From NCBI RefSeq assembly GCF_003143995.1, contig NZ_QFWG01000006.1, forward strand, positions 62,001 to 126,000: a stretch of DNA of 64,000 nt, given 5' to 3'. The stretch is from Pseudoglutamicibacter cumminsii (GTDB lineage: Bacteria > Actinomycetota > Actinomycetes > Actinomycetales > Micrococcaceae). Shown here piece by piece: positions 11,371 to 21,500 of this stretch. The notes below the pieces were generated by a model. The model saw only the letters and a list, made by a program, of their open reading frames with translations. It made no database searches and was not told the DNA's origin. Position 1 is the first letter of the stretch. The number at the start of each line of letters is the position of its first letter. The translations under genes and the position numbers were made by a program.

Positions 11371-12114
11371 TCAGCGGGGGAGGTAGGTTTTCGCGAAGTT
11401 GACGAGGATGCGGTGCGCCGCCGACACGTCCGCGTTGCGGGCCATGCTCGCAATCGCATCGAAATCTTCCGGATCAAAGTATCCGTTTTCACGATACGCT
11501 TCGATGCGTTCGATGAGCCCGGCCGGGTCCAGCTCGGGGTGGAACTGGGTTGCGTAGATGTTCTGTTTGAGCTTGTACATCTGCACCGGCGCAGGGCCCG
11601 ATGTGGCGAGCAGTACCGCCTCGGGTGGCAGCTTGGTCGTTGACTCTTTGTGGCCAACGAACGCATCGAAGTGCGGGTCAACGCCGGCGAGCAGCGGGTC
11701 GGTGAGGCCCTCCGGGGTAAGGCTGATGTGGGAGATGCCGGCGGGTTCGGAATACGTGCGGTCGATGACTGCGCCCGAGGCGAGACCGAGCACCCCAACG
11801 CCGTAGCACAGGCCCAGGAACGGGAGGTCTTTTTCGATGACGACCCCCACCAGGCGAGCGAGCTCTTCCTCAACGCGGACTTGGGTTTCGCTGCGGTCGG
11901 CATCGGTTGCCGTGAAGGGGCTGCCACCGAGCACGAGCGCCGAATAGCGTTGATGCCACGTGTTTTCGAAACCTACTGGGAGCGGCTCGGCTTCGAGCCG
12001 GAACCGTTCAACATCGCGTTCCTCGAGGCCTGAAAGCCGCACGAACGCTTCATATTCGGCGTCCGCCAAAGCATCTTCCGGGCGGGTCTGGATGAGGAGG
12101 AATGGTGCGCTCAT
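11371..12114 (-). CDS. Class I glutamine amidotransferase (GMP synthase-like domain protein)
   Basis: A stand-alone glutaminase domain of 247 residues. Nucleophile Cys lies in LGLCYGVGVLG and the His/Glu pair in ATQFHPELDP, so the triad is complete. Unlike GuaA there is no synthetase domain. Such proteins include gamma-glutamyl hydrolases and enzymes that pass ammonia to an unknown partner. The frame is open upstream to 12465, but that part is Arg-rich; the domain starts at ATG 12114 (MSAPFLL), with AAGGA about ten bases upstream. The preceding membrane-protein gene ends 26 bases before it, so they may share a transcript. Confidence 0.85.
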   Translation of the reverse strand: MSAPFLLIQTRPEDALADAEYEAFVRLSGLEERDVERFRLEAEPLPVGFENTWHQRYSALVLGGSPFTATDADRSETQVRVEEELARLVGVVIEKDLPFLGLCYGVGVLGLASGAVIDRTYSEPAGISHISLTPEGLTDPLLAGVDPHFDAFVGHKESTTKLPPEAVLLATSGPAPVQMYKLKQNIYATQFHPELDPAGLIERIEAYRENGYFDPEDFDAIASMARNADVSAAHRILVNFAKTYLPR

Positions 12115-12140
12115 GAGGCCCGTCCTTTCACGTGCGTGAT

Positions 12141-13601
12141 TCAGTTGCTGCGGCGCAGATTGGCGTCGATGAATGCTTCTTTGACGCGGATGTCGTTGCG
12201 ACGCGTGATTGCTGCGATGAGTGTTCCGACCATCGTGAGCCCGGCCGCGAAGATGAGGGCCGCGTTGAAACCCAAGGTCACGATGTGGGCGGTGATGAGC
12301 CACGTAGCTCCCCACGCGAACGCGATGGGCGCCCAGATGCGGCCGCGCTCGGATACCGCGGCGAGCAGAACAGGGATGCTTGCCACAATGAGCGCGAGCG
12401 GAGCCCACAGCCCTTGCGGCGGCACGGCCCATCCGGACGCGGTTGCCGCCACGCCTGCGGTCCACGCGGCGATGAAGGCGCCGGCACCGAGGCTTAGTTC
12501 CGCTGGAAGATCAGTTTCGAAGTATTCACGATGCGTGCGTGCCGTGAGCAGGTTGAGCCGCCGCACAGACTCCGCGGCCAGCGCCGTCCACAGTACCGCG
12601 CACGCCACGGCGAGCCACCACGAGCCGGTCATGGCAGATGCGACCCAGCCTCCGATGGCGGCCGCAGTCGCCGCGGTAACCCACCCGGTGCTGCGCTGGC
12701 GGCGCGCTGAATGCTGATTGCGTTTCCACGAGAAGCCGCTTGCGACGAGCAAGCTGAGAGCGGCGGCGGGAACCAGCGCCAAACCAGGAACCAACGGCGC
12801 AAGTTCAACACGTGCACCGGATTGCCCCATGAGCCCGGCTGGGATGCCACCGCTAAAGAGCACGAAGCTCGCCACGACCGCAACGATGGAGACAACGGTG
12901 GCCGCGATGCGCCGGAAGACATCGCCCGCGCGAGGCTCGGGAGGAGCGGAAAACTCAGGCAAGTTGTATGGGATTACCACGGTCTGTGGCGCATGATCCT
13001 GCGTGGCCGACGATGACGGCCTGCGCGAGACCGCGATCGGAACGTACTCGGTTGGTTTGTAATCAGGGTCGCTGTGGCGCACGGACTGTTCCCGGAGAGC
13101 CTCGCGAGCCTCCCACACGCTCTCTTCGAGCGTGAGCTCGCGAGCCTGCTCATCACGTGCGGTGCGCTCAGCGATCGCTTCCTGCGCCATAGCAACCGCG
13201 TCTTCCAAGCTGCCATCAAACGGCGCGGCGTTTTCAGAAACCTTGTTGCGCTCAGAAGACTTGCCCTGCTCAGAAGACTTGCGCTGCGCCGCATCGGGCC
13301 CCTTGCCGGCCTTGCGCATCCGCTCACGCGAAGCTTCCGCCGCCGCAGCGCGACGTGCCGCCTCAGCGTTCGCATCATCCACATCGAACGGCGCTTCACG
13401 TTCAGGGAAACGCAACGTCTCCGGGCGGATCCGCGCCGGGAAATACAAGGTCTCGCCGTAGCCCTCTACAGACTCGCTTGCGCGCTCGCCGTGGCTAACT
13501 TCCGTGTTCTGGGCATCAGAAAGATCCCGAGCATCATCAACCTGCTCGCCTGAGCGGTCATTGTTCTTCTCGGGATTGCTCCAACGGGAGGGAAGTTGCA
13601 C
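12141..13601 (-). CDS. Large membrane protein of unknown function with disordered N-terminal half
   Basis: About 486 residues. The first ~230 are hydrophilic and low in complexity, with Ala/Glu/Arg-rich helices and repeats such as KSSEQGKSSER. The second half has about eight hydrophobic helices (for example VVSIVAVVASFVLFSGG and ALIFAAGLTMVGTLIAAITR). No enzyme motif recognised. The GTG start at 13601 has GAGGAG six bases upstream and lies inside the end of the DedA-like gene (44-base overlap), implying coupled translation. A long cytoplasmic tail on a polytopic domain could recruit a partner, but that is only a suggestion. Confidence 0.7.
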   Translation of the reverse strand: MQLPSRWSNPEKNNDRSGEQVDDARDLSDAQNTEVSHGERASESVEGYGETLYFPARIRPETLRFPEREAPFDVDDANAEAARRAAAAEASRERMRKAGKGPDAAQRKSSEQGKSSERNKVSENAAPFDGSLEDAVAMAQEAIAERTARDEQARELTLEESVWEAREALREQSVRHSDPDYKPTEYVPIAVSRRPSSSATQDHAPQTVVIPYNLPEFSAPPEPRAGDVFRRIAATVVSIVAVVASFVLFSGGIPAGLMGQSGARVELAPLVPGLALVPAAALSLLVASGFSWKRNQHSARRQRSTGWVTAATAAAIGGWVASAMTGSWWLAVACAVLWTALAAESVRRLNLLTARTHREYFETDLPAELSLGAGAFIAAWTAGVAATASGWAVPPQGLWAPLALIVASIPVLLAAVSERGRIWAPIAFAWGATWLITAHIVTLGFNAALIFAAGLTMVGTLIAAITRRNDIRVKEAFIDANLRRSN

Positions 13602-14196
13602 TGACGTCTCCTCGAAGTCGACGGCGGCGTCTCTGTATCCACACAACAGGGACTACCCCAAAAACACTACCGAGGATCATGCCAAGAACCGCGGAAGCCC
13701 ACGCCGGCAAACCGAGAACAGTGTGCAGAATCCCACCGATCAGCACCATATAGATGACCCACAAAACAGAACCGACGAAAGAGGACCACCACACGGTTGA
13801 CCACTTCAACCGAGCCAGCCCCGCACCGACATACGCGACCGAGCGACCGCCCGAAATGAAGCGCAAGCCCACAAGCACCGAAAAACTGCCCGCCGTACCA
13901 AGTGAGCCCGCCGTCGAGTCCACGCTCGCGAGCAACCGGCGGCCCCATCGTCGTTTTTCAAGCGAAGCGCGGCGCGTACGCACCATCCACGTGAGCCAAA
14001 CTTCGCCCAAAACATGGCCGACCACCGTGACCGCGGCCGCGAGCGGGCCGTTGATGACGCCTTGCTGAGCCAGGGCGGGGATCGCGAGCGCGAACAGTTC
14101 CTGCGGTAACGGCGGGAAGATCACGTCGAGGATCTGCGTCAGAAACGTCCCCAGGTAGAACCAAGCGCCCCACGCGTTCGGGTCAAGGAGATTCAT
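13558..14196 (-). CDS. DedA/SNARE-associated-like membrane protein
   Basis: 212 residues with four to five hydrophobic segments. The N-terminal part (FLTQILDVIFPPLPQELFALAIPALAQQG) and GLRFISGGRSVAYVGAGLARLKWSTVWWSSFVGSVLWV resemble the VTT/DedA fold, whose members flip phospholipids or carry small solutes and include the FxxR...G motif seen here as LRFISGGR. Its ATG overlaps the stop of the pseudouridine synthase (ATGA). The C-terminal tail is Arg-rich (QRRRRRLRG), consistent with a cytoplasmic end. Confidence 0.8.
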   Translation of the reverse strand: MNLLDPNAWGAWFYLGTFLTQILDVIFPPLPQELFALAIPALAQQGVINGPLAAAVTVVGHVLGEVWLTWMVRTRRASLEKRRWGRRLLASVDSTAGSLGTAGSFSVLVGLRFISGGRSVAYVGAGLARLKWSTVWWSSFVGSVLWVIYMVLIGGILHTVLGLPAWASAVLGMILGSVFGVVPVVWIQRRRRRLRGDVSATSLPLEQSREEQ

Positions 14197-15200
14197 GGCC
14201 GCCCGCTCCGGGATGGAGTGTCGATGTGCTTGAGAGGGCCTAGCGTCAGGCGCTGCTGCGTTGTGAAGCTGCGCGGCTGGCCCGTGAGCGGGTCAGTGAA
14301 AGAGATTGTGTGGGCGAGGAGCTGGAGCGGTTCGTCGTGGTTGTCCGGCCCGTCATCGAGTAGGTACGGGTAATGCTGGTCGCCGACGATGCCGGAGCCC
14401 AGTTGCGCGAGATGCACGCGCAACTGGTGGGTGCGGCCGGTCACGGGGGAGAGGTTCCACAGGCACACGTCTTCCCCGCGGCGGTTGGCGCCGTGGGCGG
14501 CGAGCTGAATGCGGGTTTCCGCGTTGGGTGGGAGGTCGTGCAGGCGCACCACGATCTCGCCCTTGGTTTTCTTGATGTGGCTGCGGACCGTGAAAGGAAG
14601 TCTCGTGCCGCCCAGGGTGGGGCGCAGCGGATTCCAGTCAGGCGGGGTCAGCGTTACGGCCTGGTACTTCTTGGTGACTTCGCGGCGTTCAAACATGGTT
14701 TGGTATGCGCCGCGGGTCGCCGGGTTGATCGAGAACATGACCACGCCGGCTGTTGCGCGGTCGAGCCGGTGGATTGGCACAAGGTCGTTCATGTTGAGTT
14801 GTACGCGCAGCCGGGCGAGAGCGGATTCGCGGACATAACGGCCGCCTGGCGTCATCGGCAAGAAGTGAGGCTTGTCCACGACGAGCAGGTCAGCGTCGCG
14901 GTGGATGATGCGGCAATAAAACGGGATGTGCTCCTCGTTAGGGGAGTTCCGGTAGTACCAAATGAACTCGTGCGCACCCAGCGGGGTGTCCGGGGTGACG
15001 CGGCTGCCATCCACCGCGGCGACCTCGCCGTTGGCGAAGCGGCGGCGCAAGCCTTCGGCGTCGATGTGCCCGAACCGATGCAGCGTGTACTCCTGGATGG
15101 TCTCCCAAGGGCCGGTCGTGGGCACGCGAAGGCGGGTCGCGTTGATGCCGTCTTTGACCGGTAGTGGGGAGTCTTTATAGGAGGAAGGTTTGAAGCTCAT
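14193..15200 (-). CDS. RluA-family RNA pseudouridine synthase
   Basis: 335 residues. The catalytic Asp147 lies in IHRLDRATAG, the hallmark of the RluA/RluC/RluD family. An S4-like region (~45-75, AEGLRRRFANGEVAAVDG) precedes it, and LLVVDKPHFLPMTPGG and GRTHQLRVHLAQLG follow the family order. It isomerises uridine in rRNA or tRNA; the site cannot be assigned from sequence. It heads a minus-strand run with the DedA-like, membrane and amidotransferase genes. Confidence 0.92.
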   Translation of the reverse strand: MSFKPSSYKDSPLPVKDGINATRLRVPTTGPWETIQEYTLHRFGHIDAEGLRRRFANGEVAAVDGSRVTPDTPLGAHEFIWYYRNSPNEEHIPFYCRIIHRDADLLVVDKPHFLPMTPGGRYVRESALARLRVQLNMNDLVPIHRLDRATAGVVMFSINPATRGAYQTMFERREVTKKYQAVTLTPPDWNPLRPTLGGTRLPFTVRSHIKKTKGEIVVRLHDLPPNAETRIQLAAHGANRRGEDVCLWNLSPVTGRTHQLRVHLAQLGSGIVGDQHYPYLLDDGPDNHDEPLQLLAHTISFTDPLTGQPRSFTTQQRLTLGPLKHIDTPSRSGRP

Positions 15201-15299
15201 GCGTTTCGGTGGCGGATTGTTTGCTGTTGCGTGCCCATTGTCTCAGCAACCGCCAAGCGTGAGGGAAATGCTTGACGCCTGTTTGGGCCTCCAGAAAAA

Positions 15300-15315
15300 G
15301 TTAAGGTAGCTTAAC
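15300..15315 (+). promoter_or_regulatory. DtxR/MntR-like operator before the metal ABC operon
   Basis: GTTAAGGTAGCTTAAC is a palindrome with 6-base arms (GTTAAG/CTTAAC). Thirteen of 19 positions align with the DtxR/IdeR consensus as I remember it. It lies 46 bases before the first transporter gene, as expected of a metal-responsive repressor site. Confidence 0.65.
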
Positions 15316-15360
15316 AATTGCCGGGGTATGTTGAAGCCTTAAGCTGGCCAGGAGGACACC

Positions 15361-16128
15361 ATGCAAGCAGCCGATGCGGTGCGCGTCGAAGAGCTGACCG
15401 TGCGCTACGGACACAACACCATCCTGAGCAACGTCAACCTCAGCATCCCCGCAGGACGCATGGTGGGAGTCATGGGCCCCAACGGCGCCGGGAAATCCAC
15501 CCTCGTCAAAGCTTGCATGGGGCTCATTCCGCGAGCCACAGGCCGCATCAACATCAACGGTAAAAGCCTTGACGAGGTGCGTGGCGAAGTTGCCTACATT
15601 CCCCAACGCACCACAAGCGACTGGGACTTCCCGATCACCGTCCTAGAAACCGTGGTGCTCGGAAGCTATCCGCGGCTACGCACCTTCCAACGGCCCAGCC
15701 GAACCGACCGCGAACACGCCCGCGAATGCCTCGATGCGGTCGGGATGAGCGAGTACGCCACAACCCAGCTAAGGGAACTCTCCGGAGGCCAAGCCCAACG
15801 CGTCTTCACCGCGCGAGCCCTCATGCAAGAGGCCACCGTGTTCTTCCTCGACGAGCCTTTCGTGGGTATCGACGCCGCATCCCAGGCCCGCATCACACAC
15901 ATCCTCAAGCAACGCGTCGCCCACGGCGCGACCGTCATCGTGGTCCACCACGACCTCAACAACGCACGCCTCATCTTCGACGACATCGTGCTCGTCAACC
16001 GCCGTATCATCGCCAACGGAGCCACAGCCGCGATCTTCACCGCAGACAACCTCTCCGCAACCTACGGGCCCGACATCATCACCTACGCGCCGGCGCTGCT
16101 CGGCGGCGGGGAGAACGAGAACCTATGA
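15361..16128 (+). CDS. Manganese/metal ABC transporter ATP-binding protein
   Basis: 255 residues, complete ABC ATPase. Walker A GPNGAGKST at 39-47, Q-loop PQRTTSDWDFP, signature LSGGQ at 140-144, Walker B VFFLDEP with catalytic Glu165, and the H-loop VVHHD. TSDWDFP after the Q-loop is typical of the Mn/Zn/Fe (TroB/MntB) branch. The ATG follows AGGAGG by five bases. First gene of an ATPase-permease-binding protein operon, each joined by an ATGA overlap. Confidence 0.95.
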   Translation: MQAADAVRVEELTVRYGHNTILSNVNLSIPAGRMVGVMGPNGAGKSTLVKACMGLIPRATGRININGKSLDEVRGEVAYIPQRTTSDWDFPITVLETVVLGSYPRLRTFQRPSRTDREHARECLDAVGMSEYATTQLRELSGGQAQRVFTARALMQEATVFFLDEPFVGIDAASQARITHILKQRVAHGATVIVVHHDLNNARLIFDDIVLVNRRIIANGATAAIFTADNLSATYGPDIITYAPALLGGGENENL

Positions 16129-16961
16129 CCTTCATCAACGACCTTTTCGAATACACATTCCTCGCCCGTGCACTCTTCACCGCAAGCGTTGTGGGGCTTG
16201 TGTGCGGGGTCATCGGCAGCTTCATCATCCTGCGGGGGCTCTCACTCATGGGGGACGCGATCTCCCACGCCGTGCTGCCGGGGATCGCGCTCGCGTTCAT
16301 GTTCGACGTCTCATTCTTCGTGGGAGCGCTCGCCGCGGGGCTGCTCGCGGCGTTCGGGATCGGCGTGGTCTCGACCACCACAACGCTCAAACGTGACACC
16401 TCGATCGGGATCGTGTTCACCGCGTTTCTCGCGTTCGGCATCATCTTGCTCTCCAACACGACCGCGACGTTCTCACTGACCGATGTATTGTTCGGCAACG
16501 TGCTCGCGGTTCGGAAGCAAGACATGTGGCTTGCGGTGGTGATCGGCGCGGTTGTGTGCGCGGCGGTCTTGTTGTTCTATAAACAGCTGAAGATCACGAC
16601 GTTCGACCCGGTCCTCGCTGACTCTTACGGGGTTCCCGTCAAAGCCGTGCATTACGGCGTTCTGGTTGCGCTTGCACTCGTGACGGTCGCGTCCGTGCAG
16701 ACCGTGGGCGTGATCCTCGTGGTCGCTTTGCTCATCACACCCGCCGCGACCGCGTATCTGCTGACCACCCGGTTGCCAAGCATGATCGCGGTCTCCGCGC
16801 TCATCGGTGTCGTAGCGGCTGCTGGAGGGATGTATTTCTCCGTGAGGTTCAACATCGTGTCCGGGCCAGCCATCGTGCTCACCGCGTTCACCATGTTCAC
16901 GCTCGCATATCTCTTCGCGCCACGCACCGGCGTCGTTACGAAAGCGATCGCTGGGCGATGA
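16125..16961 (+). CDS. Manganese/metal ABC-3 family permease
   Basis: 278 residues with about eight membrane helices, the ABC-3 (TroC/MntC/ZnuB) fold. FIILRGLSLMGDAISHAVLPGIALAF is the family's most conserved region and contains the coupling segment to the ATPase; VGVILVVALLITPAATAYLL is also typical. The open frame runs upstream inside the ATPase gene, but the ATG at 16125 overlaps the ATPase stop (ATGA) and matches the family start. Confidence 0.95.
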   Translation: MTFINDLFEYTFLARALFTASVVGLVCGVIGSFIILRGLSLMGDAISHAVLPGIALAFMFDVSFFVGALAAGLLAAFGIGVVSTTTTLKRDTSIGIVFTAFLAFGIILLSNTTATFSLTDVLFGNVLAVRKQDMWLAVVIGAVVCAAVLLFYKQLKITTFDPVLADSYGVPVKAVHYGVLVALALVTVASVQTVGVILVVALLITPAATAYLLTTRLPSMIAVSALIGVVAAAGGMYFSVRFNIVSGPAIVLTAFTMFTLAYLFAPRTGVVTKAIAGR

Positions 16962-17959
16962 CGCGGAAAGTGACTTTCAAAGCGGTGCTTGCTGCCATCG
17001 CGGTGGCGTTGCTTGCCGTGACAGGTTGTAGCGTGGTTCCGCGAGACGAGGCCGGTAGTGGCGCCGGGTTCGGTGGTGACGGCAAGTTCAACGTCGTGAC
17101 GAGTTTTTCTGTTCTCGAGGACATGACGCGGCAGATCGGCGGGGAGCACGTGAATGTCTATAACCTCGTTCCGGTGGGGCAGGACCCGCATGAATACGAG
17201 CTCCGCCCGGCTGACACGACTCACGCTCAGGACGCCGACCTACTCATTTCGAGCGGCATGAATCTTGAGGGCGGGAACGACGGCTGGATCAGCCGCCTCA
17301 TGACCGCCGTGGACCTGGACACCAGCCAACACGTGGAGGCGACCCGCGGCATCAAACCGCTCTACATCAGCGACGGGGTGGAACAGGACGAAGCTGACGG
17401 CGATCAAGCATCCGATCTGGATGAGGACGAAGTTAATCCGCATGTTTTCGTTGACCCGGCTAACGGGGCGAAGATGGCGGAGAATATCGCGGAGGCCCTG
17501 ATCCGGGCGGACCCGGAGCACGCCGCTGAGTATCGTGCCAACCGGGACGCCTACGTTGGGCGCATCAACGAGTTGGCGGGCAGTTATGACGAACTGTTCG
17601 CAGGCGTCGCGGAGCGTGACCGGATCATCGTGACAAGCGAGCGTGCGTTCCAGTATCTAGCAAAGCGTTACGGGCTTGCCGAGGGCTACATCTGGCTGAT
17701 CGATACGGAGGACGCGGGTAGTCCCGAGCAGCTGAAGCGTGCCGTGGATTTTGTGCGGGAGCATCGGCCGCGGGCGCTGTTTGTGGAAACGAACGTCAAT
17801 CAGCGGCCTATGGAGACTGTGTCGGAGGAGACCGGTGTGCCGATCGCAGGAACCCTGTACTCGGATGAACTCGGTGCGCCAGGCACGCCGGCTGGGACCT
17901 ACATCGGTTTCCTGGAACACAACCTTGAAAGCCTGACCCGCGGGCTCGGTGAACAGTAG
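16958..17959 (+). CDS. Manganese-type metal-binding lipoprotein of the ABC transporter
   Basis: 333 residues. Lipobox LAVTGCS with Cys24 makes it a surface lipoprotein. The A-1 cluster fold shows ligands His78 (QDPHEY), His162 (VNPHVF), Glu228 (TSERAF) and Asp303 (YSDELG). Glu at the third position is typical of Mn-binding PsaA/MntC proteins, while Zn-binding ZnuA has His. The loop before His162 is acidic (DEADGDQASDLDEDE), not His-rich. Both points, with the MntR-like operator, favour Mn(II) over Zn(II). ATGA overlap with the permease. Confidence 0.93.
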   Translation: MTRKVTFKAVLAAIAVALLAVTGCSVVPRDEAGSGAGFGGDGKFNVVTSFSVLEDMTRQIGGEHVNVYNLVPVGQDPHEYELRPADTTHAQDADLLISSGMNLEGGNDGWISRLMTAVDLDTSQHVEATRGIKPLYISDGVEQDEADGDQASDLDEDEVNPHVFVDPANGAKMAENIAEALIRADPEHAAEYRANRDAYVGRINELAGSYDELFAGVAERDRIIVTSERAFQYLAKRYGLAEGYIWLIDTEDAGSPEQLKRAVDFVREHRPRALFVETNVNQRPMETVSEETGVPIAGTLYSDELGAPGTPAGTYIGFLEHNLESLTRGLGEQ

Positions 17960-17961
17960 GG

Positions 17962-18483
17962 CTAGATCTTCGGGAACCGGCGCTTCTCAGTGAACGGTTC
18001 GACGTGGAACATATCAACGCCGCGTTCTCTGAGCCCTTCAAGTACGCGTTCGCTCACGATCCACGCGAAACTGTGGGCGCTTTCCCGCCAAGCATATGAC
18101 GTAATCTCGCTGGTGCCTTCCGTGTTTTCGACGAATCCGACGTAGCCGGTGACGCGCCCCTCGTTCGCGCTGAAAAGGTTTACCTCGAATGTTGAGCACC
18201 CTGCTACCCCGAGTTCAGCTACTGCATCCGCGAAACGTTGGGACACGAGCGTGGGCGGGCCACCCCAGAGAATGTCGCCCCGACGTTTACCGCGACTTAT
18301 TGTTTCTCGTTCGAACCACACGTCGAATGGGAGCTCTTCGAGGTTGCCGTCGGCAACAACATCGTAAATATCGCGTCCATCGTCAAGGGTGTACGGCCCC
18401 AACGGGGGTTTCCCTTCCCAAACTGTGCGAATCCAAAAGTCTCGGCGGGTGCTCAGCGGAAGTATCTCGTACCAAGTCGTCAC
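17962..18483 (-). CDS. Uncharacterised protein
   Basis: 173 residues, soluble, acidic, rich in aromatic residues (MTTWYEILPLSTRRDFWIRTVWEGKPP; HSFAWIVSERVLEGLRERGVDMFHVEPF). No domain recognised. The mix of a beta-rich body with a helical C-terminal end is reminiscent of small immunity-type or DUF1629-like proteins, but I cannot support either. It converges on the Mn-binding lipoprotein gene with two bases between stops, and stands alone between that gene and lhr. Confidence 0.6.
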   Translation of the reverse strand: MTTWYEILPLSTRRDFWIRTVWEGKPPLGPYTLDDGRDIYDVVADGNLEELPFDVWFERETISRGKRRGDILWGGPPTLVSQRFADAVAELGVAGCSTFEVNLFSANEGRVTGYVGFVENTEGTSEITSYAWRESAHSFAWIVSERVLEGLRERGVDMFHVEPFTEKRRFPKI

Positions 18484-18560
18484 GGGGTCCCTCGTCAGGT
18501 CTAGGCGGTGTTCGGATAGGTCCGATCCTATACCTCTACTGCTTTGGAACTGCCGAGTTC

Positions 18561-21500
18561 TCAGAAATCCGGGCGGAATCGCACGCCCGACGGCAGTGAA
18601 GAGAACCCTGCCCCGAGGAGCGCCGCAGCCAGATTCGTGCCCAGGATGTCTTCGCCGTTGACCTTCTGGAGCGTGATGACCTGCGACCGGGCACGCCGCA
18701 ACGCCTCAACCAGTGAGACTGCAACGATCGAGGTCAACGCTGACTGCACATCGGCCGCCGATGCGCTGGCAGGCACCGCGCCGCTTGCGGTAGTGAGATG
18801 GTGCGCGAGCTCATCGATCCACGAAATGACGGTCCGACCACCCCGCTCCACATACAGTGCCGCGTGACCATCCACTATGACCACGAGGGCGCCAGCCTTC
18901 CGGCCCGGTCGTGCTTTCGCGGGCGGGTCTGGCCACGGCAGAACCCCGCCGAAAGGGTTCGCGGGATCAGTCGCCGCGAGCGTCACCGCAGTGTATGCAG
19001 GTGTGCCCGTGGCAAAGGTTGCGGACGGGGCAGCGGCGGGTGCATCGTTGTCGCGGACAAATTCACGCAGCCGGTCTACCGTCCCCGACAACGCGAACTG
19101 GGCCGCCCCGAGCTTCTCCACGAAATAGCCGCGGCGAACCGTCCCGGTCTCCTCACGCCGCTGGAAAACCTTATACAGCGTCCCGAAACTGGCGCCCTCA
19201 ACCGAGGCGCCACCCTTCGTGACGACCCCGTAGCGGGCCAACAGCATCTCGGCGCGGGCGGCAGCCAGCAACGTCGGGTCGGTCTCCGGGGCAGGCAGCG
19301 CGGCCCATCGTCCCGCGTTCAACCGTTCCGCAGGCGACAACACGGCCGGCTTCGACGCGGATGCCGACCGCAAACCACGCAAACCGGCCCGCCCCACCCT
19401 CGTGGTGCGGGTGCGGGCACGCGAACGCGACTGATGCGTCGCCTTACCCTGCGTCAACAGAGAACGCACCGGCAGGAAGGAATCGTTCGTGACCCGGCCG
19501 GACCACAATAAATCCCACAAAACCGAACCCACAACGGAGTCTGTGACTGGGGTGGCGCCAGGGTCCGCGCCGTCGGCGGCCAGCGCCTGCGCGATCTGCC
19601 CTACATAGAACGCACCGCCGGAACCCAAAACCCTAAGCACGCGCTCATGCAAGGTCGAGTGGGTGGCCACCTCGGGCGGATCGGCCGCGTAGTCGGCGCC
19701 GGTTGCGGCCCCCGCTCTGCCTTTTGCATCCGCGCTCTTAGCCACCACTGCATCGGGCATAGCCAGAGGCAGCGAGAGCGCGGCGGTGTCCGTTGTGTGG
19801 AACGCGATCCAGCCGTCATCTGAAGCGAGCGCTCCCGCGCCAGAGAACACAACATCGCCCGAAGCGAGGAGCTCCTCGAGCATCGCCGGCGCATAATCCA
19901 CCACGCGCGCCGGGAACACGTAGGACTCCCACACGCTCGCCGGCAACGGGACCCCGGCAAGCTGCTCAATCACGGTGTAGACGCCGTCCACGCCACGCAA
20001 CGCATCAGCGCTATGCGACGCTTTAGCGCCGGGCCCAGCACCCGTGCCGACGTCCTGCCAGTCGAGAAGGAATCGCGCGTACGCGTCTTGCGGGGTGGGT
20101 TCGACCTCGCTGCGCAGTGCCGCGAGTGTGCGGGCGCGGATGCGGCGCAGAATCTCGATATCGCACCATTCACCTCCGGTGCGTCCGGGCGTGAATTCGC
20201 CGGATTCGATGCGGTTGTCCTGCACCAGCCGCCGCAGGGTCTGGAACACGACGGCGTTGGCCAGCCCCAGCGAATGCGCGGCCTGTTCTGTGGTGAAGGG
20301 GCCGTGGGTGCGGGCATAACGGAGCACGATGTCTTCGAGTGGCGCTTCGACGGGTTCGAGGAACGCGACCGGGACACCCATGGGTAGCGGGATGCCGAGC
20401 GCATCCCGGAGGCGTGCCGCGTCTTCGATCGCGGCGTACACCTCAGCCCCGCGGATCCGAACTTTGAGCGCGCGCCGCTGAACCACGAGCTCATCAGCCC
20501 ACGCCGCCGCGACCTCAACCGACGCGTGCGGTGCTGCAGTACTCGATGTTGCAACATGCGGTGCGGAAGCCGTGCCGGCATCGCCAGCCCCGCCATCGTC
20601 GTCCTGACCATCGGGCGGGTTGAGGCGGGCCGCGAGTTCTTCGGCGTTGAGCGGGCCGAGCACCCGCAACAAATCGGCGGCGCCTTCAAGCCCCCACGCC
20701 CGCCGTGAAGGCGCGAGGCGTTGGGCTTCGGCTTCGACGGCGGCGATGATGTCCGCGTCGAGCAGTTCGCGTAGTTCCCCGCGGCCCAGGATTTCGTTGA
20801 GTAGCTTGGGGTCCAGGCTGAGCGCGGCCGCGCGCCGTTCCGCGAGCGGGGAGTCGCCTTCGTACAGGAACTGGGCGACGTACCCGAACAGGAGGCTTTG
20901 CGCGAACGGTGAGGGTTCGCGGGTCTCAACCTCGGTGATGCGCACCGCGCGGGAAGCGAGCTTCTCGGTCAGCACCCGCAGCGCTGGCATGTCGTAGACG
21001 TCTTGGAGGACTTCTCGCACGGTTTCCATGACGATAGGGAACGTCGGATGCTTGGCCGCCACAGCGAGCAGTTGCGCGGCTCGTTGGCGTTGTTGCCATA
21101 GCGGTGTGCGGCGGCCTGGGTCGCGGCGGGGAAGCAGGAGGGCGCGGGCGGCGCATTCACGGAAGCGGGCCGCGAAGAGCGCGGATCCGCCGACGCGTTC
21201 GGTCACGATGTCTTCGAGTTCGTCGGGCTCGAAGATGAAGATTTCGGCGCCGGGTGGTTCGTCTTCGGCGAGCGGTAGACGCACGACGATGCCGTCGTCG
21301 GCCGCCATCGCGGACCCATCGAGTCCGTAACGTTCCTCGATCCGGGCGGAGACCGCGAGCGCCCACGGCGCGTGCACGGCTTTACCCCACGGCGAGTGGA
21401 GCACGAGCCGCCAGTCGCCGAGTTCGTCTTTGAACCGCTCGATCACCAGATGCGTATCGCTCGGTACGCGTCCGGTCGCTTGTTCTTGGTCTTTGATGTA

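Noticed and set aside
15726-16961. A longer start for the metal permease
   Set aside because: The first ~130 codons are Arg/His/Pro-rich and overlap the ATPase gene; the ATGA overlap at 16125 gives the family-typical start.
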